DNA of 64,000 nucleotides, taken from the NCBI RefSeq assembly GCF_030272615.1, contig NC_081406.1:484873900-484937899 (forward strand), read 5' to 3'. Made by a program: the position numbers and the translations under genes. This DNA comes from Cryptomeria japonica. Taxonomy: Eukaryota; Streptophyta; Pinopsida; Cupressales; Cupressaceae. Shown here in pieces: positions 45,454 through 57,328 of this stretch. Position 1 is the stretch's first letter; every line of letters starts with the position of its first letter. The notes beneath the pieces were generated by a model. That model searched no databases, had not been told where the DNA came from, and worked only from the letters and a program-made list of their open reading frames with translations.

Positions 45454-46615
45454 TGATGAATACTAAGAGGGGGGGTGAATTAGTATGCCAAAAATCTCTG
45501 CACTAAACACTTACACAATCTAAAGATAAACCGGTAAAGCAGTCTAACAGTCAAACCGGTTACCACACATGCAAACCAAAATGCAAATAAAGCATTCACC
45601 CACAAAACCAATACAACCATAACACAAGATATTTGACATGGAAACCCAACTGGGAAAAAGCACGGTGAGATGGAACTCACAAGTCACTATCTGCAGAATA
45701 GAAACTAGACCGGTTAAGGTCAGATTGGTTAAGGTCTTACAATGTTCTTCACCAGAACAGATCCTGTTAGGAATCTCCATCTCTGTTAGGAGTTAAGTCC
45801 TCTTAAAGACTACCTTGTTAGAGGATTTTAGATTCACATGTGAAAACCACCTTGTTAGAGGATTTTACAAAGGCTTTGAGGCCTACCCGGTTAAGGGCTA
45901 CAGACTTGTCAAAGATGTGAGTAATCAACAAGTGTTTGATATATCAGATAGCACAAACTGCTTGGTTAGATCCAGTATTGCTCACAGTTAATGCATTCCA
46001 GCATTACTTCAATCTTCTCTATCTCTCTTACAGTTACAACTTGATCTTCTCAGATAAGATCATTCTCAACTTCCACCTTAAACCCTAGCTCGACATTAAC
46101 CCTTTCAGCAACAACTTAAAACCCTAGACATGATGTCCTTTTAAAGGAATCTAATTTCATGTCAGTCCAATAGGATTACATTACAATTTCCTAGGTTCAA
46201 TGCATCTAGACGTACTCAGTAACATGACACAAAAAGCACCGTCAATGTGTCGGCACCGTCAAACAATCGGTGGATTGGTAACTCATCACAAAATGTCGGT
46301 TGGTAACTCATCACAGAGTATCATCGATTCATACAAAATACCGGTTGCCGATATGACAAAAATGAAGACTGGTAAGAATGTGTTGTGCCGCTTTGCTCCC
46401 TCATATCGCTTGGGATCTATGAACCGCTTGGGGTCGACATGCCACTTCAGACTGAGAAACACATTCTGCAAAATCACCACTAGTCTAAAGACTAGAATAC
46501 AACATACCAGTTCGAACAAATACTGGTTTCGCACAAGCTCATACACATAAAGGGGATCTCAATACAAGTGTGTGTCCATCAATGACAATCACAACATAAA
46601 CAAAAAATGCCAACA
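45454..46615 (-). repeat. NA-2 5' LTR (1,162 bp)
   Basis: Same termini as 38992-39967. It is 186 bp longer, with extra segments near 45720, 45835 and 46135-46270. Confidence 0.92.
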
Positions 46616-47112
46616 ACTCATTCATTATGAAGTCACACAATCATCAATTTTTGAGTTTATATCATTGACGCCCATCAATCATGAGGTCAATAAAACTCAC
46701 CATAACAATTACTCTCATCGATCATGAGGTCACACAATCAATCAAACCTATCAAAACATCAATATTTGAGTTTATATCATTGACACTCCTCAATCATTAG
46801 GTTAATCAAACTCATTCAATCATTCAATTAGGTGAAAGCATCAAGGAAATCAAGGTATTGGCATTTTTAATGATCGAATCATTTTATCGGGAGATGAATT
46901 TCAAATCGAAAAATCCAAAAAAAAAATTAAAATAATCAAAGTTTTCTCAATTGATCTCTCGAGGGAGCATACTCACATCATTATCTAAGAATCAGCGTCT
47001 GGGGCAAATAAAAAAATTTATTTGGGGCAAATCAAAAAATTTATTAGCATCATCAAGCAAATTATTCTTTGAATCAACATGTTGCCACACATCACTTCAA
47101 AGAGGGGCAAAA
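46616..47112 (+). other. Gypsy-2 3' non-coding region, last part, with polypurine tract
   Basis: It has repeated phrases such as CATCAATCATGAGGTCA and TTTGAGTTTATATCATTGAC, an imperfect tandem array of roughly 100-bp units. It ends AGAGGGGCAAAA (47101-47112), a typical Ty3 plus-strand primer, directly before the TGTAGACACC terminus. Confidence 0.75.
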
Positions 47113-50100
47113 TGTAGACACCTATTTTTGTCCACCCAATTAAATGAATTTTATATTTGTTTAATTATCATTCATCTAAGTATTAATTAAAATCACATTT
47201 AATAATCCTTTCTCGTTTTTCAACTATTAATTAAATCAATATTTGATTAATTCATCCCAACACCCTTTTACTATTAATTGAATAAATTATTCAATTTATT
47301 TGATTTAATTCGCCTAGCCAAATTCAGACCATTAATTAAATAAATCATATTTGTTTAATTAAATCCCCCTTTCACATTTAATTAAATTAACATTTAATTT
47401 TTTGATGAAAAGGCCTTCTCTATTATATAAAAATATTAAAGTACATATTCACAAAAAAAGGTCGGGGGATACAAGATCACCCCACGAGACTCACACATCA
47501 AGAAGCCGAAATTAAAAAAAGTTATTCATTTAAATAAATGAATATTTATTTAAAATACCCCTCACACATTTAAATAAATTAATATTTATTTAAAATACCC
47601 ATCCAATGCAAGTTGCACATTTAATTGAAATAAATGAATTTAATTTTAATTAAAATCCTATTTATCCTCACCTACAATGCCCACTTGCACACTAACCTTT
47701 CTTCTAATTTCTTCTAATCCCTTCTAAATTAGCCTAATCCTCTTCTAAGTGTTTTCACATTCCTAACTAAGGGATTAGTGAATACTCACTTCTCAAAATA
47801 TATAAGGCTCTTACAAAGCATTAAAGGTCTTTTCCCTTCAACAAGTTAACCCACATGGGTCCTTGACCAAACTAACCCCCCTTTGACCCTTGGTTAGAGA
47901 CTTTTTCTCTAAACTCAACCATCCATCTAACCTTCAAGTCTCTTCAATTATTTAATGCTTTGACTAAGGTAGCCCTTTAACCCTTGCACATTCATTTATC
48001 CCTTGGATAAAAGATTTATCCATTAACCTAACCCTAACCAAACCACCTAGGGTAACTATTGGTAATTTTTGTGCCAACCTGAACAGGGAGAAAAGAAAAA
48101 AAGGTCTCGCGGGATAAGGTCATGTGGGATAGGAAAGTTCAAAAGAGGGTGGGCTTTTCCCTTATCCCACAAAGTAAAACAAATGCACCAAGGACCACGT
48201 GGGATAAGGAATAACGATAGGAAGAATGCTTATCCCTTGGGGTTAGAAAGATATCAGTGGCGACCTATGGGATAAGAAAATAACTAAGGCAAGTGTTTTT
48301 CCCTTATCCCATGGGGTTAAAAGGGACACAATGTGGTCTCATGGGATAAGAAGTGATTGAATTAAAAGGGACAAAATCTTATCCTGCATGGAGAAAAGGC
48401 AAGGCGGGTCCCAGTCGACATCTTCAAAAAATAAGGAAATAAAGGTAAAATAAAGAATGCTTATCCCACGAGGTGAAGCTAGGTGAAGAAAGATGTTGCA
48501 GGAACGCTTATAAAAAAATAAAACAAAGAAGATAAAACAAGGAATGCTTATCCCACAAGGATAAAAGGGGATAAGAGGGAGCTCACAGGATAAGAGACAG
48601 TGAAGGCCGATAAAGGAAAACTAAAGGAGGCTTATCCCATGTGGTAGAATAGAGAGTGAAAAAGGGTCGTGGCATAAGAATTAACAAAGGCAGCAGGCTT
48701 ACCATGTCATCCCACAGAATAGAACAAAGACAAAGGAGATGTCGTGGGATAAGCAAGCAAAGAAAACACATGCATTGTTTATCTCGTGAGGTAGAGAGAA
48801 GACATTCAGACTGCCAGTATACCAAAGAGCAACAAGGGAGGCCTCGCGGGATAAGATCCAAGTAAGGAGAGGGTTAGCCTCTCTTATCCCGTGAGGTAAA
48901 ACAAAGGCATCAAAGGCCCTGCAGGATAAGGAAATAAAGTTAAAACAAAGAAACCCTTATCTCGTGGAGTGGAACGAAGGCTCAATAAGGCCCGCGGGAT
49001 AAGAAAGCGAGGCAGAAACAAAGAAGTCTTATCCCGCGAGGTAAATAGGAAGTGCAAAGGGACCCAGGGTACCACGCCAAACATATGTGGTTGTTGGATC
49101 TTCTTAAAGGATCAATCCAACAACAATGTTTTAATCTTGTATTGGGCCTATTGGATGCTTATATGGAGAGATCTTACACATCCATCTTCACGTGAATCTC
49201 TCTGATTGACTGTGGAAGTTTCAATTTGTGGTGGTCGATGAGTTTTGAATGCTCTACAGGGGGTTGGTTGTTGACCCAATGGTCGAGGACATTTTTTGGA
49301 CCTAATCATCGCCCCATTTCAAACCCAATCTCACTCCAACCACCGGATTTTCTCACCTTTACTTTGTATTGGACTCTGTAGGCCGATTTCAAACGCTACC
49401 CATGCCCTCTTCAATGTAGTTCAGAGACTTTTTGGCTCTGCAGGTACCCCTAGACACATTCAAATGCAGGGTTTTCACTGATTTGTCAGGTTTTTGCTCT
49501 TCTAGAGGCAGAGGACACCTTCAGAGGCCAGATTCAGCACATCATCAAATCATCCTTGATCTAATCTTCTTCTCCCTTCTTAGATTTTTGTAACCTAACC
49601 CAGGTGGGGTTAGGGTTTCCATCGGTAGGTTCAATTTTGAGTTATGCCCGAACTATAAAGGCAATTTGTGTATCTTTCCAATGGATCTGGTCTTTTCTTT
49701 TTTTTCTTCTACAAGACTCTTCATGTTTCTCTACACTTGTAAAAATTTCCTTGCCTTCTCATGAATAAAATTAGTCTATTCGTCTCATTTTGTTTCACTC
49801 AATTTGTGTAATGGCTTACCTCTTTGTTTGAATACATTCTTGTTGGTTTTCCTAAGCTATAGGTGTAGTGTTGATTCCTCTTTGGGTGGTACCTATGAAC
49901 TGGTTTCAATTCCTCTTGCCGTTTTCCAAATTCCAACCTTCACTCATATTTAGGTGACAAATTAGGATAGAAATTAGTGCATACCTGGGGTAGTTTTATT
50001 GATGTTCTATGCAGTCATAGGCAGGAGAGATCATCATTTCAGTCTGGATGCAAACCCTTTTCCCTTCTCTCTCTCCTTTTTCCTAAGAATCAATAGATTA

Positions 50101-50128
50101 GTTTTACTAACTATTGGGTTGGTTCAGT
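47113..50128 (+). repeat. Gypsy-2 3' LTR (start firm, right end uncertain)
   Basis: It starts TGTAGACACCTATTTTTG immediately after the polypurine tract. The first kilobase is AT-rich with TTAATTAAAT phrases, 48100-49060 is the GGGATAAG array, and the last kilobase is unique. A TATA-like CTATAAAGG lies near 49656 and an AATAAAA near 49765. The right end is set at the start of NA-3; no second copy is in the window to confirm it. Confidence 0.6.
48100..49060. repeat. Array of alternating GGGATAAG and CTTATCCC motifs
   Basis: About 20 copies, mostly as GYGGGATAAG and CTTATCCCRYG, alternate in orientation every 30-50 bases and give unit lengths near 75-110. The spacers are A-rich and variable (AAAACAAAG, AGGCA). 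Short ORFs crossing it follow the repeat and are not genes. Confidence 0.85.
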
Positions 50129-51118
50129 TGGAATCCAAGAACACTAAGAGCGGGGGTGAATTAGTTTTCTACTAGTAAATTTAGTTTTGAACTTATTCCT
50201 TATTAACCAGTTAATAGTAAATAAAATTAGAATGCATACACAAAATAACACAATGAAAGGCACCACCATAACACCAAAATTTATACGTGGAAAACCATGT
50301 GAAGGGAAAAACCACGATGGGGTCGATACCCACAATATCTATATACTTGATCAAATATTACATAAGAGGGTCTGCACATGCAAAAAGGCCAACCACCTAG
50401 AGCTCACTTCTCAAACACACAATATAGGAAGTTTCACTGACTTACAGAACATTTACGTGTGTTTACAAATGAAAATGAACTTATAAATAGCATCAGACCA
50501 TGTTGGATAAGTTTTGGTGAATTCTATGATATCCTTCTCTATATACCGGTTGTCTGATACTTTGTTCTGCTTCTAATTGAGTTGTGCATGTGAAACTACA
50601 CACAGTCACTTCCAATCGCATACCAAAATTCACTGAAATATTCACAATAAAAAGCTCGCATACCATCTAATACATGATCTATCACTAATGTGATCTTATT
50701 AAATATCCTTCTAACTTAACCATGTTGGCTTCAACAAGAAATATAAACAAGTCAGCTACCGAAACATAATAAAAATCAAACATAAATCCAATGACCATGT
50801 CGGCCATCACACGTTACCACTAAAACCCATGAAGACATAATCAGGACCAAAATATTTCCTTAACTGGGTCCTATCCATTATCGGGTTTCATATACATGTT
50901 ATTGGGATCTGGACATGTTAACGGGATTAGGATTTATCCAGGATGAAGTGAATGTCGATGACGGTGTCAGTGTAAAGCAATGTGAATACCAATACCAGTT
51001 AAGTGCAATGAATGTTGGTTAACCAAACTATGAAACCATTTACCCTGAGATGATGAGTTGCCATCAATGACAACCCATGATGCCATGAACCTTACCAAAT
51101 GAGTGTCAATTGCCAACA
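50129..51118 (-). repeat. NA-3 3' LTR (990 bp)
   Basis: On the minus strand it starts TGTTGGCAATTGACAC and ends GTTCTTGGATTCCA. It contains CATCGTGGTTTTTCCC, then GGTTTTCCACGTATA, and TTCACCCCCGCTCTTAGT. It has no second copy in the window, so the outer end is judged by analogy. Confidence 0.75.
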
Positions 51119-51342
51119 ATCTCCCCCTTTGGCATTAATGGCAAAACTCATGTGAAAAATGATACCATCCATGAAAATGCCACTAAATCTGAATCTATTG
51201 ATCTGTACATATGTCTTCTATATAAATCCGAAGCTCCCTCTGAGAAATATATACATTTTTCACTTATTCACCCCCCTTTGACATCAATGGAAAAGAGGGG
51301 TGCCCAAAAAGAAGTCTGTACAGTTATAAACATGAGTTGGTT
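51119..51342 (-). other. NA-3 3' untranslated region and polypurine tract
   Basis: On the minus strand, AAAGGGGGAGAT abuts the LTR. Another G-rich purine run lies near 51275. Confidence 0.75.
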
Positions 51343-52890
51343 CTATACAAACTTCAAAATATCTGCATACATATTCTTCAAAAATGAAAAGTAAGTATCC
51401 CAACCATTCTTAAGAGATTCAAGAATGGAGATGTATCCATTCAAGATGATTGCATGATATTCTATTTCTTCCAAAGTAGTGGGATCCTTCTTCTGCAAGT
51501 TAGCCATATACTCTATTTTATAAAACAGTAGATTATCAAGTCAGGGACCAATTAGATTTTGGAGCTCATTTTCTTTCCTTATTATCATGTCTCTATCCTT
51601 CTCCAATTCAAAAATTTGATCCATAACCATCAAGGTTGGACCATCCAAAGAGTTTGTCAAATTGACTACTGGGTTGTAGGAGTTAGAAATTTGAACTAAG
51701 TTTTTCCTGCAGTTAGATAGTTGCTTGTCTATGGAGCCAGTTCGCTTATCAAAATATACATAAGTCTTTTAAATGTTACCTCCTTTAGCTAAGGCTGCAT
51801 CAATGTACTACAAACAACTCTGATGTTTCTCCTTACTAGTATCAATCATTTCCAAAAATGTTAACTTTTGGGCCACAATAAAACTTTTTTTAGCCTTAGA
51901 GAAAATATTTAGTAAAGAATCATAATTTTTAGGGATAAAGTCAATGATTTCCTCTAATTTATCTGAAGAGATTGCGCCATCTAGAGCTTGAAATTTTGAG
52001 ACTAACTTGTTCAAAACCTCAAAATTGTGCTGAATCAGTTTCATGTTCTTTGACTCTGCCTGAGCCAATTCCTGAGTAGCCTATGCCTGAAGAGTTGCCG
52101 CTGCCAAAATATTCTCTGTCAGTGACATTATATGATATGGTTTGTAAAAGCTAATGGAAATTTATGGTAAATTCCCTTTAGCTATGGTAGAAGTGTCAAT
52201 TCCCAAGCCGAAGGAGAGATCCACCATAATTTTCTTACCCTTACCAGCTAAAGAGATAACCTTTGTATCCTTTAGCTCTTGTGCACTGATGGATTTGCCA
52301 CTTGGTGCCTAACCCAAAATTTTAGAATCCTCTGCCCCTATATCCTTATTTATATTTTTCTCTGCATCCTCTATTATCTGTACATTATCTGCCAGGATAT
52401 CCTCTATTTCAAAATGGGACTCAATAACCAATACAATGGTATCTGGTTGAGTTCTTGTCGGTTTCGCAGTATTTACAGTTGGTTTATCTATCACTTTCGT
52501 ATCCTTAGGTATCTAAATGTTCAATAATTGTACAAATGTGGAACTTAAGTCATAGCCAAGACCCAAAAGAACTCTCACTCATATATCAATTGTCTCCATT
52601 CTTATTTCTTTAAGTCTTTCCAACATGAGACTGTTAACTCTAAATTTGGGATTGAATTCTAATGATCCAATTTTTGTTGATTAAATCATCTATTTCTAGA
52701 GGGGTTATAGAAGGAAAAAGGTTGACCAATTTGGTCTCCTTAATCCATATATCCAGAGAATAAGTGTGTAGCTTTCTGACCTCTAATCTATCAAATAACT
52801 TCATAGGCAAAACCTTCTCTAATTCTATCAATGCCCTACTAAATGAATCAAGGTATAAAAGAATAGCCTCTCCTATTTGCTTCTTGTCCT
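51343..52890 (-). pseudogene. NA-3 aORF, C-terminal part (broken)
   Basis: After the Copia-3 insertion the frame resumes KDKKQIGEAILLYLDSFSRA, then ELEKVLPMKLFDRLEVRKL and KLVNLFPSITPLEIDDLI. These match NA-1 KRQIEEAVICTLLKFW, ELAKSLPNEIYLHIDNRW and SLVHLFPDMSVAEIKEHL. Further on are a coiled-coil segment (51808-52068) and a C-terminus ESLKNGWDTYFSFLKNMYA, ending at TAG 51345-51343. Several stops and frame changes lie between. Confidence 0.8.
52886..52890. repeat. Target-site duplication of Copia-3, left copy (GTCCT)
   Basis: GTCCT precedes the LTR at 52891 and pairs with ATCCT at 60231-60235, one substitution apart. Confidence 0.8.
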
Positions 52891-54286
52891 TGATGGTATG
52901 ATGAAAGAATAAGTATCCGGTAGAATACTGAGAGGGGGGGGAGTGAATCGATATATTGAAAAACTGATACAAAGTTCCCAAACTCAAATTCTATCACACA
53001 ATGTAAACATATCTCAGCCAAGATCAATATTCATAAGAATACTTGACATCAACCAGTTTAACTATTATGACAACTTAACAATAAACAACTTCAATCTTGT
53101 AAACATCAACAATGCTTAATCATAACTCAACATATTCATCTCTCAATGATTCTACTTATCATGCCTTATCAGAAGTTAACCAAATCACCAAATAAGATCA
53201 TAACCATAAAAGTATTCACCACTTGACATAAATGTTTATACATGGAAAACCTAAATAGGTAAAAACAACGGTGAGATGAGACTCACAAGAATAGCTATAT
53301 GAACTCTTCTGAAGTTTGCCCTGTTAGGAGCCAAGCTTGTTAAATCTTTACAATAATTCCTTTTAAGAACTAATTCTGATTAGGAATCACCCGGTTAAGG
53401 GATTTACAAATATGCCTTGATGAAAAGCACAATACCCTATTAGGAGTAACCTCGCTGGAGGATTTAAGAATCCAAGCTAATGGACCACCTTGTTAGAGCT
53501 TACCCGGTTAAAGGATTTCACTACTGCTGTAATTGTTAGAAAACAATAGGTTTTCTTGATCTGTCTGAGTAGCACTACATTTTCTTGATTAGATCCTTCT
53601 AAGCTTCAATTTTCCTTCACTCAAAGTGCGGATCCATTCACTGGTTAGGCAGCTACACACTCAACAGGTTTCAATCAATCTTGCCAACAACCTTTACAAA
53701 CAACTACATGGACCTTAAATACAAATCAGTTAGGTCGGTAACACAAAAAAAACCTAATTCTCATCACTGAGATTAGAAACAAGTTGGTACAATCTTGACC
53801 ATTAGAAATCATGAGAATCTCTTCACATTCTTCAAGAAAATTCCAACCGCTCCATGATCACCGCTTCATCAAACTTTGTAACTCATCACATGTTGTGCAT
53901 TAGATGCAATCCATTTTTCTCCTTCCCTAGACAAAAAAAAAACTCACCAAAAAAATTTGAACTTATCCTTATACAATGATCACATGTGTCTCCATCATTA
54001 CTGTTTATCAGATAATAAACCATCAAACTTGATCGGTTAGGGTTTAACAGTTGATAGGGTTTATCGATTGCATTGCATAAAAAGGTTTAACCCTTTACAC
54101 CAGTTCACTGGTTCAACTCACAAACTTTTACATATCGGTTTACAACATCTTCCACAAAGCTCTTCTTACCGGTTACTAGCCAATATAAAAAACAACAATA
54201 TCAGCAATAACATGAATACCATTACCGGTTCAATTGAAATCAATGACAACATATCATTAATGCAATCTCTAAGCAAAATGCCAACA
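52891..54286 (-). repeat. Copia-3 3' LTR (1,396 bp)
   Basis: On the minus strand it starts TGTTGGCATTTTGCTTAG and ends ATCATACCATCA. It aligns throughout to 58821-60230. It carries the CACCGTTGTTTTTACC and GGTTTTCCATGTATA blocks and TTCACTCCCCCCCCTCTCAG. Confidence 0.93.
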
Positions 54287-54620
54287 ATCTCCCCCTTTGG
54301 CATTGATGGCAATACAAATATCAATGCCTCTGATTGCTATTGAGATTGGTGAATAGGAATCCTGGTTTACATTACCAACTATTCACCTTGTTGATGTTTG
54401 TCTTCATCCTGCCACTGGTTCACCTAATCAGACACATAATTCTTCTCCTTGATCACATTATTCTTCTCCTCCTTTGACAACAATGCCAAAGTGAAAGTAA
54501 AAACAAAATGTAATTCTACTCTCACTGTGCATCAACATCATTCTACAACTTGATGCTCCCCCTGTGGAATACATCCACTTCTTCATCAATCCATGTAAAA
54601 TTCTCCAAGTGGCTTAGGGA
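54287..54620 (-). other. Copia-3 3' untranslated region and polypurine tract
   Basis: AAAGGGGGAGAT on the minus strand abuts the LTR. A second G-rich run (CCACAGGGGGAGCATC) lies near 54560. Non-coding. Confidence 0.8.
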
Positions 54621-56521
54621 CTGATGCAATCAATATCATTCTCAACTAACTTCATGAAGAGAGACAACCCCCAATTGACTTCTAAGATACTCGAAAGTGG
54701 TCTTAGGCAGAGGTTTGGTAAAGATATCTACAAGCTGCTCCTTAGTAGAAACATGCTCCAAGATAACATCTTTACTTTTAACTTTTTCCCTCAAGAAGTG
54801 ACATTTCAATTCACTGTGCTTAGTCCTTGCGTGCAAAACAAGATTTTTTGAAATGTTTATTGCACTTTTATTGTCACATAAATCTTTATTGGTTCTGAGA
54901 TTTTCATCTTCAAACCTTCCAAAATGTGTCTCAACCACATAGCTTGTGTTCAATTCATATATGCTGCTACATACTCAGCTTTAGTAGTAGATTGTGAGGT
55001 ACAAATCTTCTTTTTACTACTCCATGAAACTAGCCTTCCTCCTAGAAAGAATGCTCCACTAGTAGTACTTTTCCGATCATCAATACTTCCTGCCCAATCA
55101 GCATCTGTGTATGCTTTCAAATCAAAATTTCCACCATATGGATACCATAACCCATAGTCAATAGTACCTTTTAGATATCTAAATATTCTTTTGGTTGCCA
55201 TTAGATGTGCCTCCTTTGGATTCTTCAGAAATCTAGCAACAATACCAACTACATGGGCAATATTCGGTCGACTGTGAACAACATAGTGTAATTTGCCAAT
55301 CATTGACCTGTATTCCTTTTCATCTACAGACTTAGATGCATCTTCCTTGGACAATTTACAACTCGTAACCATTGGCATTCCAACTAGTTTATAGTCACTC
55401 ATACCAAAAGTCTTCAAAACCTCTTCCACATACTTAGATTGAGTAATGAAAATACCATTCTTCATCTGTTGTATTTGTAAGCTTATGAAATTTTTTATTT
55501 CCCCTATTAATGACATCTCAAATTCATTCTTCATTTCATCTACAAAACAATTACTCATGTCATAATTACCTCCAAATATAATGTCATCTACAAATACTTC
55601 ACTGGCCAGTATTTCATCTCCTTCAGACTTGAGATAAATGTTGTTGTCATCACTGGTTCTAGCAAAGCCTATCTTCATTAGATGAGTATGAAGTCATTCA
55701 TACCATGCTCTGGGTGCCTGCTTTAATCCATACAAATCTTTTTGCAATTTGCATACCATGTCTTCCTTTTCTGTCAATGCTTAACCATCAGGCTACTCTC
55801 TATAAACCTCTTCTTCTAGTATCCCATTCAAGAATGCAAACTTAACATCCATCTGGTATACCTTGAACTTCTTATGAGCTGCAAATGCAAGCAATGTTTT
55901 GACACCTTCCAATCTTGCTAATGGTGCAAAAGTTTCTCCATAGTCTTCTCCTTCTTCTTACACATAACCTTTGCATACTAATCTTGCCTTGTTGTGAATT
56001 ACAACACCATCTTCATTTAACTTGTTTCTGAACACCCATTTAGTACCTATAACATTCTTGTTTACCGGTCGGGGTACCAAGGTCAAAGTGTTATTTTTCT
56101 TGATTTGATCCAACTTCTCCTCCAAAGATTTCACCCAATGATCATCACCAAATGCCTCCTTAGCACTTCTAGGTTCAAATGTGGAGATCATACAAGAGTT
56201 CTCTCTTATTCTCCTTCTAGTTAGTACACCGACATCCTTATCTCCAATTATCTATTCAGGACTGTGATTCAGTCTCACATACCTAGGAATAACATGATCA
56301 TTCTCTTCAGGTTCAGCTTCTTCATTATCATCTTCCTCTGAATTCATTTGTTCCGGTTGAACAAGTACATCAGGATTTGCTTTACCGGTTTCTAATTTAA
56401 CAGTTTCAGGTTCCAAAAGCAAAATGCAAGGATCTTCATCCTTCTTCTCAGAACTGGTTCCTTCTAATACTTTAGGACATTCATCTACATGAACATTAGC
56501 ACTCTCAACAATTTTCTATGT
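54621..56521 (-). pseudogene. Copia-3 reverse transcriptase and RNase H (broken)
   Basis: RT begins near 56191 ([42 protein letters not shown]). It passes through a stop- and shift-damaged stretch (55957-55680) with [17 protein letters not shown] and [12 protein letters not shown]-like pieces. From 55678 one 242-codon frame holds SEVFVDDIIFGGNYD, VDEKEYRSMIGKLHYV, RPNIAHVVGIVARFL, DADWAGSIDDRKSTTSGAFF and STTKAEYVAA. The tail (54953-54642) reads CDNKSAINISKNLVLHART, then VDIFTKPLPKTTF. 56192-56521 is an acidic linker. Confidence 0.93.
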
Positions 56522-57328
56522 TCAGTTGTTGAAGCATTTATAGGCCTTACTCTTGGTGGAATAGCCAAGAAATATGCCTTCATCACTCTTAGCTTCAAAC
56601 TTGCTTATGTAATCACTTCTTTTAATAAAGCATTTTCTTCCAAATATCTTAAAATAGCTAACATCAGGTGATCTCCCATACCAATATTCATATGGGGTCT
56701 TGTCCTTACCTCTTTTCACCAGAACTTGGTTCATTGTGTAAATAGTTGTACTTACAACTTCTTTCCAAAATGTTTTTTCTACACCTCCTTGTATCAACAT
56801 AGTTCTAGTAGCTTCAACCACTGACCAGTTGTTTTTCTCTGCTATACCATTCTGATGTGGTGTCCTTGGTATAGAAAGTTGTTGCTTGATACCATTATCA
56901 TCACAATACTTAGTGAGCTCCACAGAAGTGAATTCACTGCCTTGATCTGTTCTTAGACATTTTATCTTTTTGCCACTCTCTTTCTCAGCTAAGGATCTGA
57001 ATGCCTTGAATTTACCAAAAGATTCATTCTTATCCTTCAAGAATGTGACCCACATCATCCTTGAACAATCATCAGTGAAGATCATGAAGTATCTATCACC
57101 TTGAATGCTTCTTGTTCTTATTGGTCCACATAGATCTATATGAACCAAATCTAACAAGTGTTCTACTGAGAAGGACTTTCTCTTAAAAGTTGAAGAAGTC
57201 ATCTTTCCTAGTTGACATTCTTTACAAAGAGCATTAACTGGTTTGTCTAGTTGAGGAAGACCTCTTACTATCTTAGACTTACTTACTTTAACAATATTGT
57301 TAAAATTTATATGACAAAATCTCCTATG
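56522..57328 (-). pseudogene. Copia-3 integrase (226-codon open frame plus broken zinc region)
   Basis: The zinc region after the stop at 57329 reads HRRFCHINFNNI to ALCKECQLGKM. The core frame 57202-56522 has DLVHIDLCGPIRTR (Asp), CLRTDQGSEFTS (Asp) and HQNGIAEKNNWSVVEATRTM (Glu), then FKIFGRKCFIKRSDY and EGIFLGYSTKSKAYKCF. All three acidic positions are kept, unlike in Copia-1. Confidence 0.94.

Larger units (their letters stand above)
38992..46615 (-). mobile_element. NA-2: non-autonomous LTR element, second copy of the NA family
   Basis: Read on the minus strand: 5' LTR 45454-46615, perfect primer site 45440-45451, zinc-knuckle ORF1, aORF, polypurine tract 39968-39980 and 3' LTR 38992-39967. 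There is no pol. ORF1 and aORF are homologous to those of NA-1 and NA-3. Flanking 5-mers are GTTCA and ACTCA, an imperfect duplication. The element sits in the 3' non-coding region of Gypsy-2. Confidence 0.88.
18725..50128 (+). mobile_element. Gypsy-2: Ty3/gypsy Tat-like element hosting most other insertions
   Basis: Pieces at 18725-20206, 28209-28265, 35204-38991 and 46616-50128 form one + strand element when the LINE, Copia-2 and NA-2 are removed. Two junctions are proven by restored coding frame across duplications. Order is RT, RNase H, archaeal-type second RNase H, integrase, a long 3' non-coding region, polypurine tract and 3' LTR. The second RNase H and long 3' region are known traits of the Tat lineage. 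The 5' part is off-window. The LTR right end is set where NA-3 starts and is uncertain. Confidence 0.82.

Noticed and set aside
48069-49205. Several short ORFs on both strands
   Set aside because: They follow the GGGATAAG array and its spacing; no domain, no start context, no homologue in the window.
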